Assembly: GCA_002412765.1 (NCBI GenBank)
Contig: DHVR01000034.1
Coordinates: 76,285-140,284, forward strand
From: Leptolinea sp. UBA5203
GTDB lineage: Bacteria; Chloroflexota; Anaerolineae; Anaerolineales; Anaerolineaceae
DNA length: 64,000 bases
Reading direction: 5' to 3'
Part shown: positions 36,386-45,012 of the stretch, in pieces
Position numbering within the stretch: position 1 is the stretch's first letter
How the letters are laid out: the number at the start of each line of letters is the position of its first letter
Program-made: the position numbers and the translations under genes
The notes under the pieces: model-generated
What the model saw: the letters and a program-made list of their open reading frames with translations, nothing else
Databases searched by the model: none
Told to the model about the DNA's origin: nothing

Positions 36386-36988
36386 ATGATAGACCCAACA
36401 AGATTTAATCAGCAGATGGATTTCCTGCTGGAAATTGACAAACTAAAACAAATTCAACGGCGAAATCTACTGCTGGATGGGTCAAGAACAGAAAGTACCG
36501 CAGAACATAGCTGGCACATTGCCCTCTTGGCCTGCGTATTACGGGAATACAGCGATGACCCTGTCAATTTGGAACAAGTATTACTCATGCTGCTAGTGCA
36601 TGACATTGTGGAAATTGATGCCGGGGACACCTACGCGTATGATGAGACAGCCAATCTGGATAAAGAAGAACGCGAGCATCAAGCCGCAGACAGGCTGTTT
36701 GGTCTTTTACCTGCGGACCAGAGTCCGCTATTTCACAAGCTATGGCTGGAATTTGAAGCCATGCAAACGGCAGAATCCAGGTTCGCCAACGCCGTTGACC
36801 GTTTAATGCCGCTTTGGCACAACTATTATTGTGGGGGTACGATATGGCTCGAAAATCGTATTCGAAAAAGCCAGATCCTCAAACGGATGCAGCCAATTCA
36901 AAATGGGTCGCGGGCTTTATGGCAAGCCGCCATGCAGATTGTGGATCGCGCCATTCAGGATGGTTATGTTCTGGACGATTCGGAATGA
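36386..36988 (+). CDS. HD-domain phosphohydrolase (YfbR/HDDC2-like)
   Basis: The 200-residue product has metal-binding residues of an HD domain: His in STAEHSWHIALLACVL, His-Asp in LLVHDIVEIDAGD, and a further Asp in FANAVDRLMPL. The lead-in FLLEIDKLKQIQRRNLLLDGSR is typical of the HDDC2/YfbR group, whose known members are 5'-deoxynucleotidases. I start it at ATG 36386; the frame is open back to 36281, but that part carries a repeat and no family similarity. The 3' end overlaps the EamA gene by 25 bp tail to tail. Confidence 0.82.
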   Translation: MIDPTRFNQQMDFLLEIDKLKQIQRRNLLLDGSRTESTAEHSWHIALLACVLREYSDDPVNLEQVLLMLLVHDIVEIDAGDTYAYDETANLDKEEREHQAADRLFGLLPADQSPLFHKLWLEFEAMQTAESRFANAVDRLMPLWHNYYCGGTIWLENRIRKSQILKRMQPIQNGSRALWQAAMQIVDRAIQDGYVLDDSE

Positions 36989-37860
36989 GATGCTTTGCCC
37001 CAACTATTCACGATCACCACACCCAAGATGGTTAGAATACCGCCGGCAAAGGTTAACCAACCTGGGACTTCCCCCAGCCAAACCCAGGCGATCAAAACTG
37101 CAATGAACGGGGTGAGATATTGGAAACTGGAGGCAATAGAAGCTGAGATTCTACTCAAGGCATAATTCCATCCCAAATATCCGATGACCGTGGGGAAAAT
37201 CCCCAGGTAAAGAATGGAACCGGTAGCCGGCAGCGGTGCGGATGCTACGCTTTGAATTATCCCCGGAAAGTTTAAGGACAATAAAATCGTTCCACAGATG
37301 ACGGTGTAAACCGTAATCTGCAGCACGGAATACTTCGAGTGTAGTTTCTTTTGAAAGACACTGTAAAAACTGAGACAAAGGGCTGCAAAAAAAATAATTA
37401 ATGCTCCCGGCTCAAATTGAAATGAAAGTAAATCGCGAAAAGTGATAATGGCAACGCCCAACATCCCAATGATGCTTCCAATCCAACCCATCAAACGCAT
37501 CTTTTCTTTAAAATAAAGTACCGCCAAGAGCGACGTCACAATGGGGGACGAAGAGATGATCATACTGGCAGCCCCGGAGAGTACGGTCTTCTCACCATTC
37601 ACCAATGCCATATTGTAAATGGAAAATCCAACTGCTCCCAACAAAATGATAAAGGGCAGATCCACCAGTTTGGGAAGTTTAATCCGCTGCCAGATGGCAA
37701 TCATAAGTAGAATTACAGAAGCGGAGAGGAAACGTAATAGAACAATATGTCCAACGGAGTAGAATTGCAGAGCAAAACGAATGGCTGGAAAAGCCGACGC
37801 CCAAACCAAAATGGTGATTAGCAAGGCAAGATAAGTTTTCAAATTTCGATGGGATTGCAT
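36964..37860 (-). CDS. EamA/DMT-family exporter
   Basis: The 298-residue protein has ten predicted membrane helices arranged as two EamA repeats. Repeat 1 starts LALLITILVWASAFPAIRFAL; repeat 2 starts GALIIFFAALCLSFYSVFQKKL, and the conserved LTPFIAVLIAWVWLGEVP lies near the end. Family members export amino acids, sugars or other metabolites; nothing here shows the substrate. The ribosome-binding site is weak. It follows the zinc-ribbon gene by 99 bp on the same strand. Confidence 0.88.
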   Translation of the reverse strand: MQSHRNLKTYLALLITILVWASAFPAIRFALQFYSVGHIVLLRFLSASVILLMIAIWQRIKLPKLVDLPFIILLGAVGFSIYNMALVNGEKTVLSGAASMIISSSPIVTSLLAVLYFKEKMRLMGWIGSIIGMLGVAIITFRDLLSFQFEPGALIIFFAALCLSFYSVFQKKLHSKYSVLQITVYTVICGTILLSLNFPGIIQSVASAPLPATGSILYLGIFPTVIGYLGWNYALSRISASIASSFQYLTPFIAVLIAWVWLGEVPGWLTFAGGILTILGVVIVNSWGKASHSESSRT

Positions 37861-37959
37861 GGAATGGTTTTCTCAACCGGCAAAATACAACATTAAATAA
37901 TTAACAGATGCCTTGGCAACTGTCTGGATATCGCGCAGAAAAGAATCCTGGCGTTATAA

Positions 37960-38316
37960 CTAATCGTCAAAAAATTCGACTTTCTGTCTTTGTATGGGTT
38001 TTCGTTTTTTCTTCTCTAATTTTTTTTCTTCTGATTCTTCTTCGAGTTCGGGTTGGATGGCCACACCTTCAGGAGAAAACTTTGCGGTTTTCTTCTCTTT
38101 TTTAACAACTACAGACTTCGAGGAAACTGAGACCAATTCCTCCTCCGGATCCTGGTCAAGATCAAGAGTGATGTCATAAATCTGTAATCTTACAGGTTGC
38201 AATGACGCAATTTGCAGAATTTCTTCACACGAATCGCAGGTAATCATTTGTCCAACTTTGACAGTTTTTCCAATGTAAATGGCATCGCCGCAGGTTGGAC
38301 AGCGCATGATCGACAT
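37960..38316 (-). CDS. LysW-like zinc-ribbon protein with charged tail
   Basis: The 118-residue product begins MSIMRCPTCGDAIYIGK, with Cys6, Cys9, Cys27 and Cys30 forming a CxxC...CxxC zinc ribbon, followed by a hydrophobic strand pair and then an acidic/basic low-complexity tail (EEESEEKKLEKKKRK). The ribbon resembles LysW amino-group carriers, but the C-terminal EDWGE needed for carrier function is absent (it ends KVEFFDD), and no lysine or arginine synthesis genes are near. A role as carrier is therefore unlikely. ATG 38316 has AGGAGAG upstream. It is divergent from the atypical response-regulator gene. Confidence 0.7.
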   Translation of the reverse strand: MSIMRCPTCGDAIYIGKTVKVGQMITCDSCEEILQIASLQPVRLQIYDITLDLDQDPEEELVSVSSKSVVVKKEKKTAKFSPEGVAIQPELEEESEEKKLEKKKRKPIQRQKVEFFDD

Positions 38317-38391
38317 TTCTTGTTTTCTCTCCTACTCATTCCCATTAATGGTTGAATCTAGAAAAAATTTTACAAATTGTTTGTTCAATAG

Positions 38392-38422
38392 TTGTGTCAT
38401 TCTTGTATCAAAACTGTATAAT
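38392..38422 (+). promoter_or_regulatory. Weak candidate promoter for the atypical regulator gene
   Basis: A perfect -10 TATAAT (38417-38422) has TTGTGT 19 bp upstream (or GTGTCA at 17 bp). It lies in the 197-bp gap between the divergent zinc-ribbon and regulator genes, about 90 bp before the ATG. Confidence 0.35.
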
Positions 38423-38513
38423 TATTACCACCATGGTGTTGAATTTCATACACGGTTGTTGTATAGTATTCATTATCGATTCTTTGTTTCTATTCCACTA
38501 AGATTTCCTTGAG

Positions 38514-39206
38514 ATGATGTCAATGCAAGCCTTATTGTATTCCCCATACCCGGATGAACAAAGTATTTTACACACGGTTTTACAGCAAGCAGGATTTGCG
38601 GTGCGTACCGCAGTGGATTTTGAACAATCCATCAAAAGCTGGCCTGAAAATCCTGCCGATCTATCCCTAATTTCCTTACCGAAAAATGAACAGAATTCAG
38701 GCGCTTTAATTCGCGCCTTCAGGGCGCAGTCCCTGGCTCATTTAATTGTCATCATTGAACATGAAACCGAAGACCTGATGATTAACTTATACGAACAGGG
38801 CGCGGATTATGTGCTGGCCCGCCCGTATAGTTCCCGCTTGTTATTGGTAAAAATCAAAGCCATGATCCGGCGATCCGCTGGAGTTCCTTTCTTCAGTTTG
38901 CCGGTGATTGCCGTTTCCGGGTTGGAATTGGACCCAACCACCCGCTCTGTGGGCAAACCTGTCGGGGAACCCATTCATCTCACCCAACTGGAATTTCGCA
39001 TGATCTATACCCTGATGACTCACGCCGGACAGATCATTCCAACCAATAATATTGTCGAGCATGTCTGGGGATATAGCGGCGAGGGCAACCGCGATTTGGT
39101 CCGCGGCTTGGTCAAACGGCTAAGAGCTAAAATTGAACCAGACACCAACCATCCTCAATACATCATCACCGAACCCGGCATTGGTTACTATTTTTCCCGA
39201 TCATAA
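38514..39206 (+). CDS. OmpR-type transcription factor with degenerate receiver
   Basis: The 230-residue product has a receiver-like N-terminal domain (about 4-118) and a clear OmpR/PhoB winged helix (about 130-228: LTQLEFRMIYTLMTHAGQIIPTNNIVEHVWG, then RGLVKRLRAKIE and the wing IITEPGIGYYF). Receiver chemistry is missing: the acidic pair is replaced by LLYSPYPDE and the phospho-acceptor position in DLSLISLP is Ser54. It should therefore work without canonical phosphorylation. No histidine kinase is adjacent. The start could be any of three close Met codons. Confidence 0.88.
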   Translation: MMSMQALLYSPYPDEQSILHTVLQQAGFAVRTAVDFEQSIKSWPENPADLSLISLPKNEQNSGALIRAFRAQSLAHLIVIIEHETEDLMINLYEQGADYVLARPYSSRLLLVKIKAMIRRSAGVPFFSLPVIAVSGLELDPTTRSVGKPVGEPIHLTQLEFRMIYTLMTHAGQIIPTNNIVEHVWGYSGEGNRDLVRGLVKRLRAKIEPDTNHPQYIITEPGIGYYFSRS

Positions 39207-39612
39207 TAAATTGGATGCTTGAACTATTCGCAGCAGGTCGGTGTTAAGCGGGACGCTAAACCCCTACAATGGATATCCTTCCCATCCTATTCAATTTATC
39301 GAAGGGTGCTGTTGGGCGGCTCAACCCGAATAGCAGGACTCTCAATCACACCGCCAAACGCACCACTTTTCAAATTTCAGGTTTCAATAACCATTTTCTT
39401 CCCTCCGGTAATCAACGACAACCCGTCATGCGTAAGGGTTTAGCATCCACTCACTGGTTTTTCAAAACAAATTTCTCAGCGGACACTAACCCCCTACATT
39501 GGACACGCTCTTTCTCATTTACAAAAATCGCTACCATTAACGAAAGTTGGTAAAATCAATCGGTCTGCTTATACTAGAAAAAGAAGTTATTTCCTCATCA
39601 GGAGTGTGGAAA
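39207..39612. other. Intergenic region with a pair of imperfect repeats
   Basis: No gene is supported in these 406 bp. Two similar segments stand about 235 bp apart: GCGGGACGCTAAACCCCTAC around 39248-39267, followed by AATGGATA, and GCGGACACTAACCCCCTAC around 39479-39497, followed by ATTGGACA. The remainder is featureless apart from the AGGAG before the epimerase start. Confidence 0.5.
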
Positions 39613-40617
39613 ATGAAGGTTTTATTCATTGGGGGTACCGGGATTCTCAGCTCAGCCTGTGCTGTGCGTGCCCTGGAAAAAGGCATGGAATTAACCATGA
39701 TCAATAGAGGCCAGTCCATCCGTAAACCTCCAGCCGGAACAGAAATCCTGCGAGCAGACATCAACGACCTATCCTCCCTGCAGGCTGTTCTGGTAGGACG
39801 GGATTTTGATGTGGTGGTGGATTGGATCGCCTTCACGCCGGATCAGGTTCAGCGCGACCTGGACATATTCAGCGGAAAAACCGGGCAGTATGTTTTTATC
39901 AGCAGCGCTTCAGCTTACCAGACGCCGGCTGCCAACCTGCCTATTCGCGAATCCACACCTCTGGATAACCCCATCTGGGAATATTCCCGTAACAAGATTG
40001 CCTGCGAAGAACTCTTATTACAGGCTTACCGCCAGAGTAAATTCCCTTACACGATTGTCCGACCTTCCCATACCTATGACCGCTGTTCCGTTCCTGTCGA
40101 AGGCGGCTATACCGTGATTGACCGCATGTTGAAAAGCAAACCCATCCTGGTTCATGGAGATGGCACCTCCATTTGGACCCTGACGCATAATACGGACTTC
40201 GCAAAAGGTTTCGTTGGCTTGCTGGGCAACCCCAGAGCCTTCGGAGAATCTTTCCATATCACCTCGGATGAATGGCTGACCTGGGATCAAATCCACCGGA
40301 TTTTGGCCAAAGCAGCCGGTGTGGAAGCCCAAATCGTGCACGTGCCCTCTGAAATCATCGCCCGCTATGACAAGCGCATTGGCGACAGCCTGCTGGGAGA
40401 TAAAACCCACAGTGCCATCTTTGATAACAGCAAAATCAAACAGCTCGTTCCGGAATTTATCATCACCACCCCGTTTGCACGCGGGGCAGAAGAGATCCTT
40501 GCCTGGCATCAAGCCGATCCTGCCCGCCAACAGATAAATCCAGCATTCAATACCCTGTGTGATACCCTACTGACAGATTATCAAAAAGCATGGGCTCTTG
40601 CCCCGGAAAGTAGATAA
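39613..40617 (+). CDS. NAD-dependent epimerase/dehydratase family protein
   Basis: An extended short-chain dehydrogenase/reductase. The 334-residue product opens with the dinucleotide loop MKVLFIGGTGILSSACAVRAL, has VVDWIAFTPDQVQRD and FISSASAYQ, and a catalytic YxxxK in IWEYSRNKIACEELL, all usual for the epimerase branch. Substrate is probably a nucleotide sugar or similar, not resolvable here. ATG 39613 has AGGAG upstream; 22 residues of open frame before it are unlikely to be translated. The gene stands alone with its own terminator. Confidence 0.86.
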   Translation: MKVLFIGGTGILSSACAVRALEKGMELTMINRGQSIRKPPAGTEILRADINDLSSLQAVLVGRDFDVVVDWIAFTPDQVQRDLDIFSGKTGQYVFISSASAYQTPAANLPIRESTPLDNPIWEYSRNKIACEELLLQAYRQSKFPYTIVRPSHTYDRCSVPVEGGYTVIDRMLKSKPILVHGDGTSIWTLTHNTDFAKGFVGLLGNPRAFGESFHITSDEWLTWDQIHRILAKAAGVEAQIVHVPSEIIARYDKRIGDSLLGDKTHSAIFDNSKIKQLVPEFIITTPFARGAEEILAWHQADPARQQINPAFNTLCDTLLTDYQKAWALAPESR

Positions 40618-40660
40618 TAGTCCCCCAACACCTATTTTAAAGGCTCAATAGAAACCCGAA

Positions 40661-40693
40661 AACCCTCCCTGGCAAAAATCAGGGAGGGTTTTT
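40661..40693 (+). terminator. Intrinsic terminator after the epimerase gene
   Basis: AACCCTCCCTG (40661-40671) pairs perfectly with CAGGGAGGGTT (40680-40690) around an 8-nt loop, with a run of T. The 340 bp from here to the next gene show nothing recognisable beyond the AGGAG before ATG 41037. Confidence 0.93.
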
Positions 40694-41036
40694 ACATCAA
40701 AATGACCTGTCAAACAATGATCCAAAGTCTATTGGTGAAAATTTTGCCTAATAAACCGATAATTCTGCTGCCTATCCATTGGAAAGATCCTCTCATTCAC
40801 AAATCTTTGGGGCGATTTCAATAATCTCTCATAAATATAGGGTTTTGTTAGCTTTTATTGGGGACATAAACAGCCAGGATCGCATAGCATGTTAATACCG
40901 CGTGATTTCAGTTAAGCAGGAATCCATGAAAAAAGCTGAAACCTGCATGGCGCCATTTTAGTAGATGGGATAATTTCCCAATTTATGGCACCCATAATTC
41001 ATAAAGATAGATTACCTAGAAAACAGGAGTACGAAG

Positions 41037-41462
41037 ATGAAAAGTAAAGTTTTACGCAGCATTTCAATTGTTTTGGCTATCCTGCTGGCCGTGGTTTTGA
41101 TCATGGCCAATACACCCGTCAACGTGAGTGCACACAGTGTTCAAAACGATCTTAACCCACAAGAAACCACCCCAACACCCACCGGCCAAATCAATGTACC
41201 CGGATTCAGTATTCAAATTAATGCACCAGGCCCAAATGAACTGGCCAATACACCGGACGCAAATAATCGTATATCCAGTCTGGTTCAGGGGATCTGGCAT
41301 GGCATCATCTCGCCTATCACTTTGGGCATCTCATTATTCGACCCGAATGTACAGATGTATGAAGTGCATAACGACGGCAGTTCCTATAACGTCGGCTTTT
41401 TGATTGGCGTGGCAATTATTTTTCTTCTTTTAGGTATCTTTGCTGGCTCAAGACGTCGTTAA
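41037..41462 (+). CDS. Small secreted protein with C-terminal membrane anchor and RRR end
   Basis: The 141-residue product has an N-terminal signal or anchor (VLRSISIVLAILLAVVLIMA), a Pro/Thr/Asn-rich middle, and a C-terminal third with GIWHGIISPITLGISLF...YEVHNDGSSYNVGF leading into a hydrophobic helix (GVAIIFLLLGIFAG) and terminal SRRR. The motif set W-x-G-x3-P ... SLF ... N-x-G-x2-Y-x2-G-F reminds me of a widespread family of short uncharacterised bacterial proteins, recalled and not checked. ATG 41037 has AGGAG. Neighbours on the same strand are a repeat lipoprotein and a rhomboid protease. Confidence 0.75.
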   Translation: MKSKVLRSISIVLAILLAVVLIMANTPVNVSAHSVQNDLNPQETTPTPTGQINVPGFSIQINAPGPNELANTPDANNRISSLVQGIWHGIISPITLGISLFDPNVQMYEVHNDGSSYNVGFLIGVAIIFLLLGIFAGSRRR

Positions 41463-41626
41463 TCCCATCACTAAAATAATAAATACCCAATCAAATATTT
41501 CAGGGATATCCAGAAATTTTTGGCGCATGAAATGATGAAACAAGATTCTGAAATTGTCTTGCAATGGCAGATATCCGTCGCAAACATGGATCAATGTACC
41601 TGATTATCGGTATAAAAGGAAAACTA

Positions 41627-42169
41627 ATGCAAAAGAAAAATAAATATACGATCTTAGTAGTAGCAGTCATCCAAATTATTGCTATCAGTCTCTTTACAAG
41701 TTGCACTGTGAATACACCCAGTACTTTCTGTCACGCCACAGGGGATGCCACCAACCCCTATGAAGAAATTACGGTTGACGATGCAACTGCAAAAGAACAT
41801 CTTAATCATCCGAATGATATTTATCCGGTACCGATTGGCGGATGCCCCACAAGTCCCCTGGTTATCGAGAATGACAAGATCACCATTTGCCATGCGACTG
41901 GCAGTACAACCAATCCATATAACGAAATCGAAATCAGCGCAAAGGGTCTGAATGGCCATGCAGATCACGAAAATGATCTCATCCCCGCACCGGAGGCAGG
42001 CTGCCCTGAAAGTCTCGTAATAGGGATGGAAGGAAAGATCACCATCTGCCATGCAACAGGCAGCACTAAAAATCCTTATAATGAAATTACTGTCAGCGTG
42101 AATGGTCTAAATGGTCATGATAAACACAGTAACGACATCATTCCAGCCCCGGAAGGCGGCTGTAATTAG
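41627..42169 (+). CDS. Lipoprotein with three CHATG repeats
   Basis: The 180-residue product starts MQKKNKYTILVVAVIQIIAISLFTSC, with a lipobox (FTSC). The mature part is three tandem repeats of about 45 residues, each of the form CHATG-x3-NPY-x-EI-x13-H-x2-H-x-NDI-x-P-x4-GC. The first is the most diverged, the second and third nearly identical. Each unit has two Cys and three His, suggesting a disulphide or metal site (inference). Similar TICHATGS-NPY units occur in many secreted bacterial proteins, but I know no assigned function. ATG 41627 is chosen over 41564 because only this start gives a lipoprotein signal. Confidence 0.78.
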   Translation: MQKKNKYTILVVAVIQIIAISLFTSCTVNTPSTFCHATGDATNPYEEITVDDATAKEHLNHPNDIYPVPIGGCPTSPLVIENDKITICHATGSTTNPYNEIEISAKGLNGHADHENDLIPAPEAGCPESLVIGMEGKITICHATGSTKNPYNEITVSVNGLNGHDKHSNDIIPAPEGGCN

Positions 42170-42261
42170 TCAACTTTCAAGGTGTAGAAACATAAAGGTT
42201 CGGGGTTGTTTAATAATACTGATTCCCCAAACCAACCCAATAAATCAAGGAGAAAACGCCC

Positions 42262-42912
42262 ATGTTCCCAATCGGTGATGATAATTCTTCACGACGAACT
42301 GTTCCTCTGGTTACTTATGCGTTAATTGCATTCAACCTGCTGTTTTTCTTCATCGAGCTTAGTGGAGGGGATGCTTTTATTATGAAATGGGCGTTCATCC
42401 CAAGCCGGTTCCTTGCTAACCCCGCAGGTGACTTTCTGACCCTCTTCACTTCCATGTTCATGCATGCCGGATGGCTGCATCTCGGCGGTAATTTATTATA
42501 TTTATGGATCTTTGGAGACAACGTGGAGGACCGTTTCGGTCACACCAAGTTTCTTATCTTCTATTTGCTCTGCGGACTTGCGGCAACTTTTGCACAATTA
42601 GCCTTCAGTATTGGCTCCGATATCCCCAATCTGGGCGCATCAGGCGCCATCGCCGGTGTACTTGGCTCTTATATTCTTCTTTTCCCTCAAGGTAAAGTCA
42701 GGGTATTACAGGGTCAGCGTGTCATTCAAGTACCTGCTCTGATCGTGATTGGCTTATGGATCGTTCTCCAGTTATTTAGCGGCATCGGTTCCATTGCCGC
42801 CACAACCGACACGGGTGGCGTTGCCTATATGGCCCACATCGGTGGGTTCCTGGCCGGTTTCCTGCTAACGTTTATCCTTTATGGAAATAGGAACAAGAGA
42901 TTAGCCGCGTAA
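42262..42912 (+). CDS. Rhomboid-family intramembrane serine protease
   Basis: The 216-residue polytopic protein has six membrane segments. Conserved features are the helix 2 motif MFMHAGWLHLGGNLLYLWIFG (in pieces, HxxxN present), the catalytic serine in GASGAIAG (Ser127) and the catalytic His192 in AHIGGFLAGF. Rhomboids cut membrane proteins within or next to a transmembrane helix. ATG 42262 follows AAGGAG. It lies 92 bp after the repeat lipoprotein gene and 800 bp after a protein with a C-terminal helix, which is the reason to consider a substrate link. Confidence 0.92.
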   Translation: MFPIGDDNSSRRTVPLVTYALIAFNLLFFFIELSGGDAFIMKWAFIPSRFLANPAGDFLTLFTSMFMHAGWLHLGGNLLYLWIFGDNVEDRFGHTKFLIFYLLCGLAATFAQLAFSIGSDIPNLGASGAIAGVLGSYILLFPQGKVRVLQGQRVIQVPALIVIGLWIVLQLFSGIGSIAATTDTGGVAYMAHIGGFLAGFLLTFILYGNRNKRLAA

Positions 42913-42944
42913 GTTAATTAAGTAGCTGTTTTATCCCGGATGTT

Positions 42945-42982
42945 AAAGTCATGCCGCGAACTCCATTGCGGCATGACTTTTT
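42945..42982. terminator. Intrinsic terminator after the rhomboid gene
   Basis: AAAGTCATGCCGC (42945-42957) and GCGGCATGACTTT (42968-42980) pair perfectly over 13 bp with a 10-nt loop and end in T5. A-rich sequence at the other side would allow use on the minus strand too. Confidence 0.93.
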
Positions 42983-43113
42983 ACAAGTTCACTTCTAAAC
43001 CTGATAAAAAAACACCCCACCAAATTCACTGGCGCCAAGTCAAAAAAGAATTAGCTATGTTCCTTTCACAACAAGAGAGCGTACTACTTTTCGATGCTCG
43101 ATGATCGACCTTT

Positions 43114-44718
43114 CTATTCCGATATCGCCTGGAACATACTGACGCAGTTGCGACCATCCGCTTTGGCTTGATACATGGCTTGATCCGCTGCTTGAAGAAC
43201 CTCCATAAATGTTTCTCCATCGCGATTGAATTCAGCCACCCCCATGGACATGGTGATTCGGATATTCTGTCCTTGGTAGAGAAGGTTATACTCCTGAAGG
43301 GAATCCAGCCATCGTTTTGCATAATGAACGGCAGCATCGGCTCGAGCATTAATCAGAATAGCCAGAAATTCCTCGCCCCCAAAACGAAAAACCATATCGC
43401 CCAATCTTGTTTGTTCTTTAAGACATTGCGCCACATTTTGTAAGACCTGGTCTCCGATGGTATGTCCATAGGTGTCATTGATGATTTTAAAATGGTCAAT
43501 ATCCATCATCACAAAACTGATGGGATGATTGAAGCGGGTCGCATTAGCGATTTCCCGCGGTACCACTTCATCCAAATAACGGCGATTATATAATCCCGTC
43601 AGATCATCGTGGATACTATTTTCATATAATTGTTGCTGCAAATTTTGGATATCCTGCAAAACCTGCCGATTTTTTTGTTCCACCAGGACACGCTTGGTCA
43701 CATCGCGCAGGACTAAGATTTGCCCACTGCTTTTTCCCTGAATTTTTTTCAAGGGAGAAATTTGAATATCAAAATATTTTTGGTCGCCATCCTGGGAAAA
43801 GCAGATTTCACTTTCCGCCTCTACTTTACCGCGCAGGTGAATCAAACTTTCCTTCCACGGTCTCATCACTTGTTCTATGGGTCTGCCAATCACTTGTTCC
43901 GCAGAAAAATTAAACAAGGTCAGCGCAGCCGGATTAATATCGATGATTTTTCCAACAGCATCCAGGACAATCATGCTGTCCTGCATACTCTCAATTAACG
44001 TATCGCGTGCCACAGGAATAATACTTAACATTTGATTTCGGGACATATTCCAGGCCAATAAAATCCCCATGAAGGTAAAGCAGATGGGAACAATAGGGTA
44101 TGGAAATCCGGCGATAAACACCTTGGAATCATTAATGCTGCCTAATAAAGGAGCCAGTACTGCCACAAACAATGTCAACGATTGCACCCGATAGAGTTTA
44201 AAAGTTCTAATGGACATCTTGATCATCAAGACAATGCCTGTCAATACCAGAGTATAGCTGTATATAGTATGGAACCAGAAAAAACCGCCATATCGAATGG
44301 TCGCCAGCCCTTGCAGGATACCGTCTTGTTTAAATTGGATCTCCTGAATAAACCAGTGATGTATGGGATTAGTTTCGATGATGATCTGGGTAATCACAGG
44401 CACGGAGAAGAATATCGCGTATGTATATTTATTCAGCCATTTTTCGTGACCGGTGAATTGAAGGTTGAAGCAGAAATAAAAGGCTACCATACTTGTCAAG
44501 CTAAAGTAATGCAGATGGACCCACTTATTAGCCCCTTCGGGGGTTTCCGCAGAGGACATCAGCCCTGCGGTAAGGGTATAGCAGGCGACCATCAGCATCA
44601 TGCAGGCGAAGAGGAGTAATCCAGGCCGGCTGCGTTGACTCCAGGCATAGATTGCAATCCCGAACGAGATGGCAGCGGAGAGATAGAGAACAATCAGATA
44701 AATGGGTTGCCAGGACAA
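43114..44718 (-). CDS. Membrane-bound diguanylate cyclase with 7TM-type sensor, PAS and GGDEF
   Basis: The N-terminal 215 residues hold about seven hydrophobic helices in the pattern of histidine-kinase-type 7TM sensors (YLIVLYLSAAISFGIAIYAW to FPYPIVPICFTFMGILLAW). A PAS domain follows (about 235-340, MIVLDAVGKIIDINPAALTLF), then a short coiled-coil and a GGDEF domain with LTGLYNRRYL, MMDIDHFKIINDTYGH and GGEEF near 447; the I-site RLGD is intact. No ATG is near the start; I prefer TTG 44718 with AAGGA seven bases upstream, although a TTG at 44763 is also in frame. Confidence 0.9.
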   Translation of the reverse strand: MSWQPIYLIVLYLSAAISFGIAIYAWSQRSRPGLLLFACMMLMVACYTLTAGLMSSAETPEGANKWVHLHYFSLTSMVAFYFCFNLQFTGHEKWLNKYTYAIFFSVPVITQIIIETNPIHHWFIQEIQFKQDGILQGLATIRYGGFFWFHTIYSYTLVLTGIVLMIKMSIRTFKLYRVQSLTLFVAVLAPLLGSINDSKVFIAGFPYPIVPICFTFMGILLAWNMSRNQMLSIIPVARDTLIESMQDSMIVLDAVGKIIDINPAALTLFNFSAEQVIGRPIEQVMRPWKESLIHLRGKVEAESEICFSQDGDQKYFDIQISPLKKIQGKSSGQILVLRDVTKRVLVEQKNRQVLQDIQNLQQQLYENSIHDDLTGLYNRRYLDEVVPREIANATRFNHPISFVMMDIDHFKIINDTYGHTIGDQVLQNVAQCLKEQTRLGDMVFRFGGEEFLAILINARADAAVHYAKRWLDSLQEYNLLYQGQNIRITMSMGVAEFNRDGETFMEVLQAADQAMYQAKADGRNCVSMFQAISE

Positions 44719-45012
44719 AGGAGGTTCCTTATCAATGTTGGGGATAAAGCAATGGTGTAGCAATAAAAATTATACATATAAGTGCACTGGATTATGCGTA
44801 AACAATACACCTATTTTGATTCCATAATCTATTCTTTATGAGTCACCGCTTTACGGGCAGACGATTTCAGTAATGGATAAAGAGCGCCCCCAATATCAAG
44901 AAGGAGCATGGGGTTGTTATACGGCGAAGTCTGAGTCCTCCCCCTACGGAATGACCGACAAACATCATCCGGTAATCATCTTGGAAGTTACCTTTTACCG
45001 GAACTTGAATCT

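Noticed and set aside
39246..39500. CRISPR-like array
   Set aside because: Only two imperfect copies 235 bp apart, no regular spacing and no cas genes.
40018..40530. Minus-strand open frame inside the epimerase gene
   Set aside because: Antisense shadow; the plus-strand gene has a clear Rossmann motif and catalytic YxxxK.
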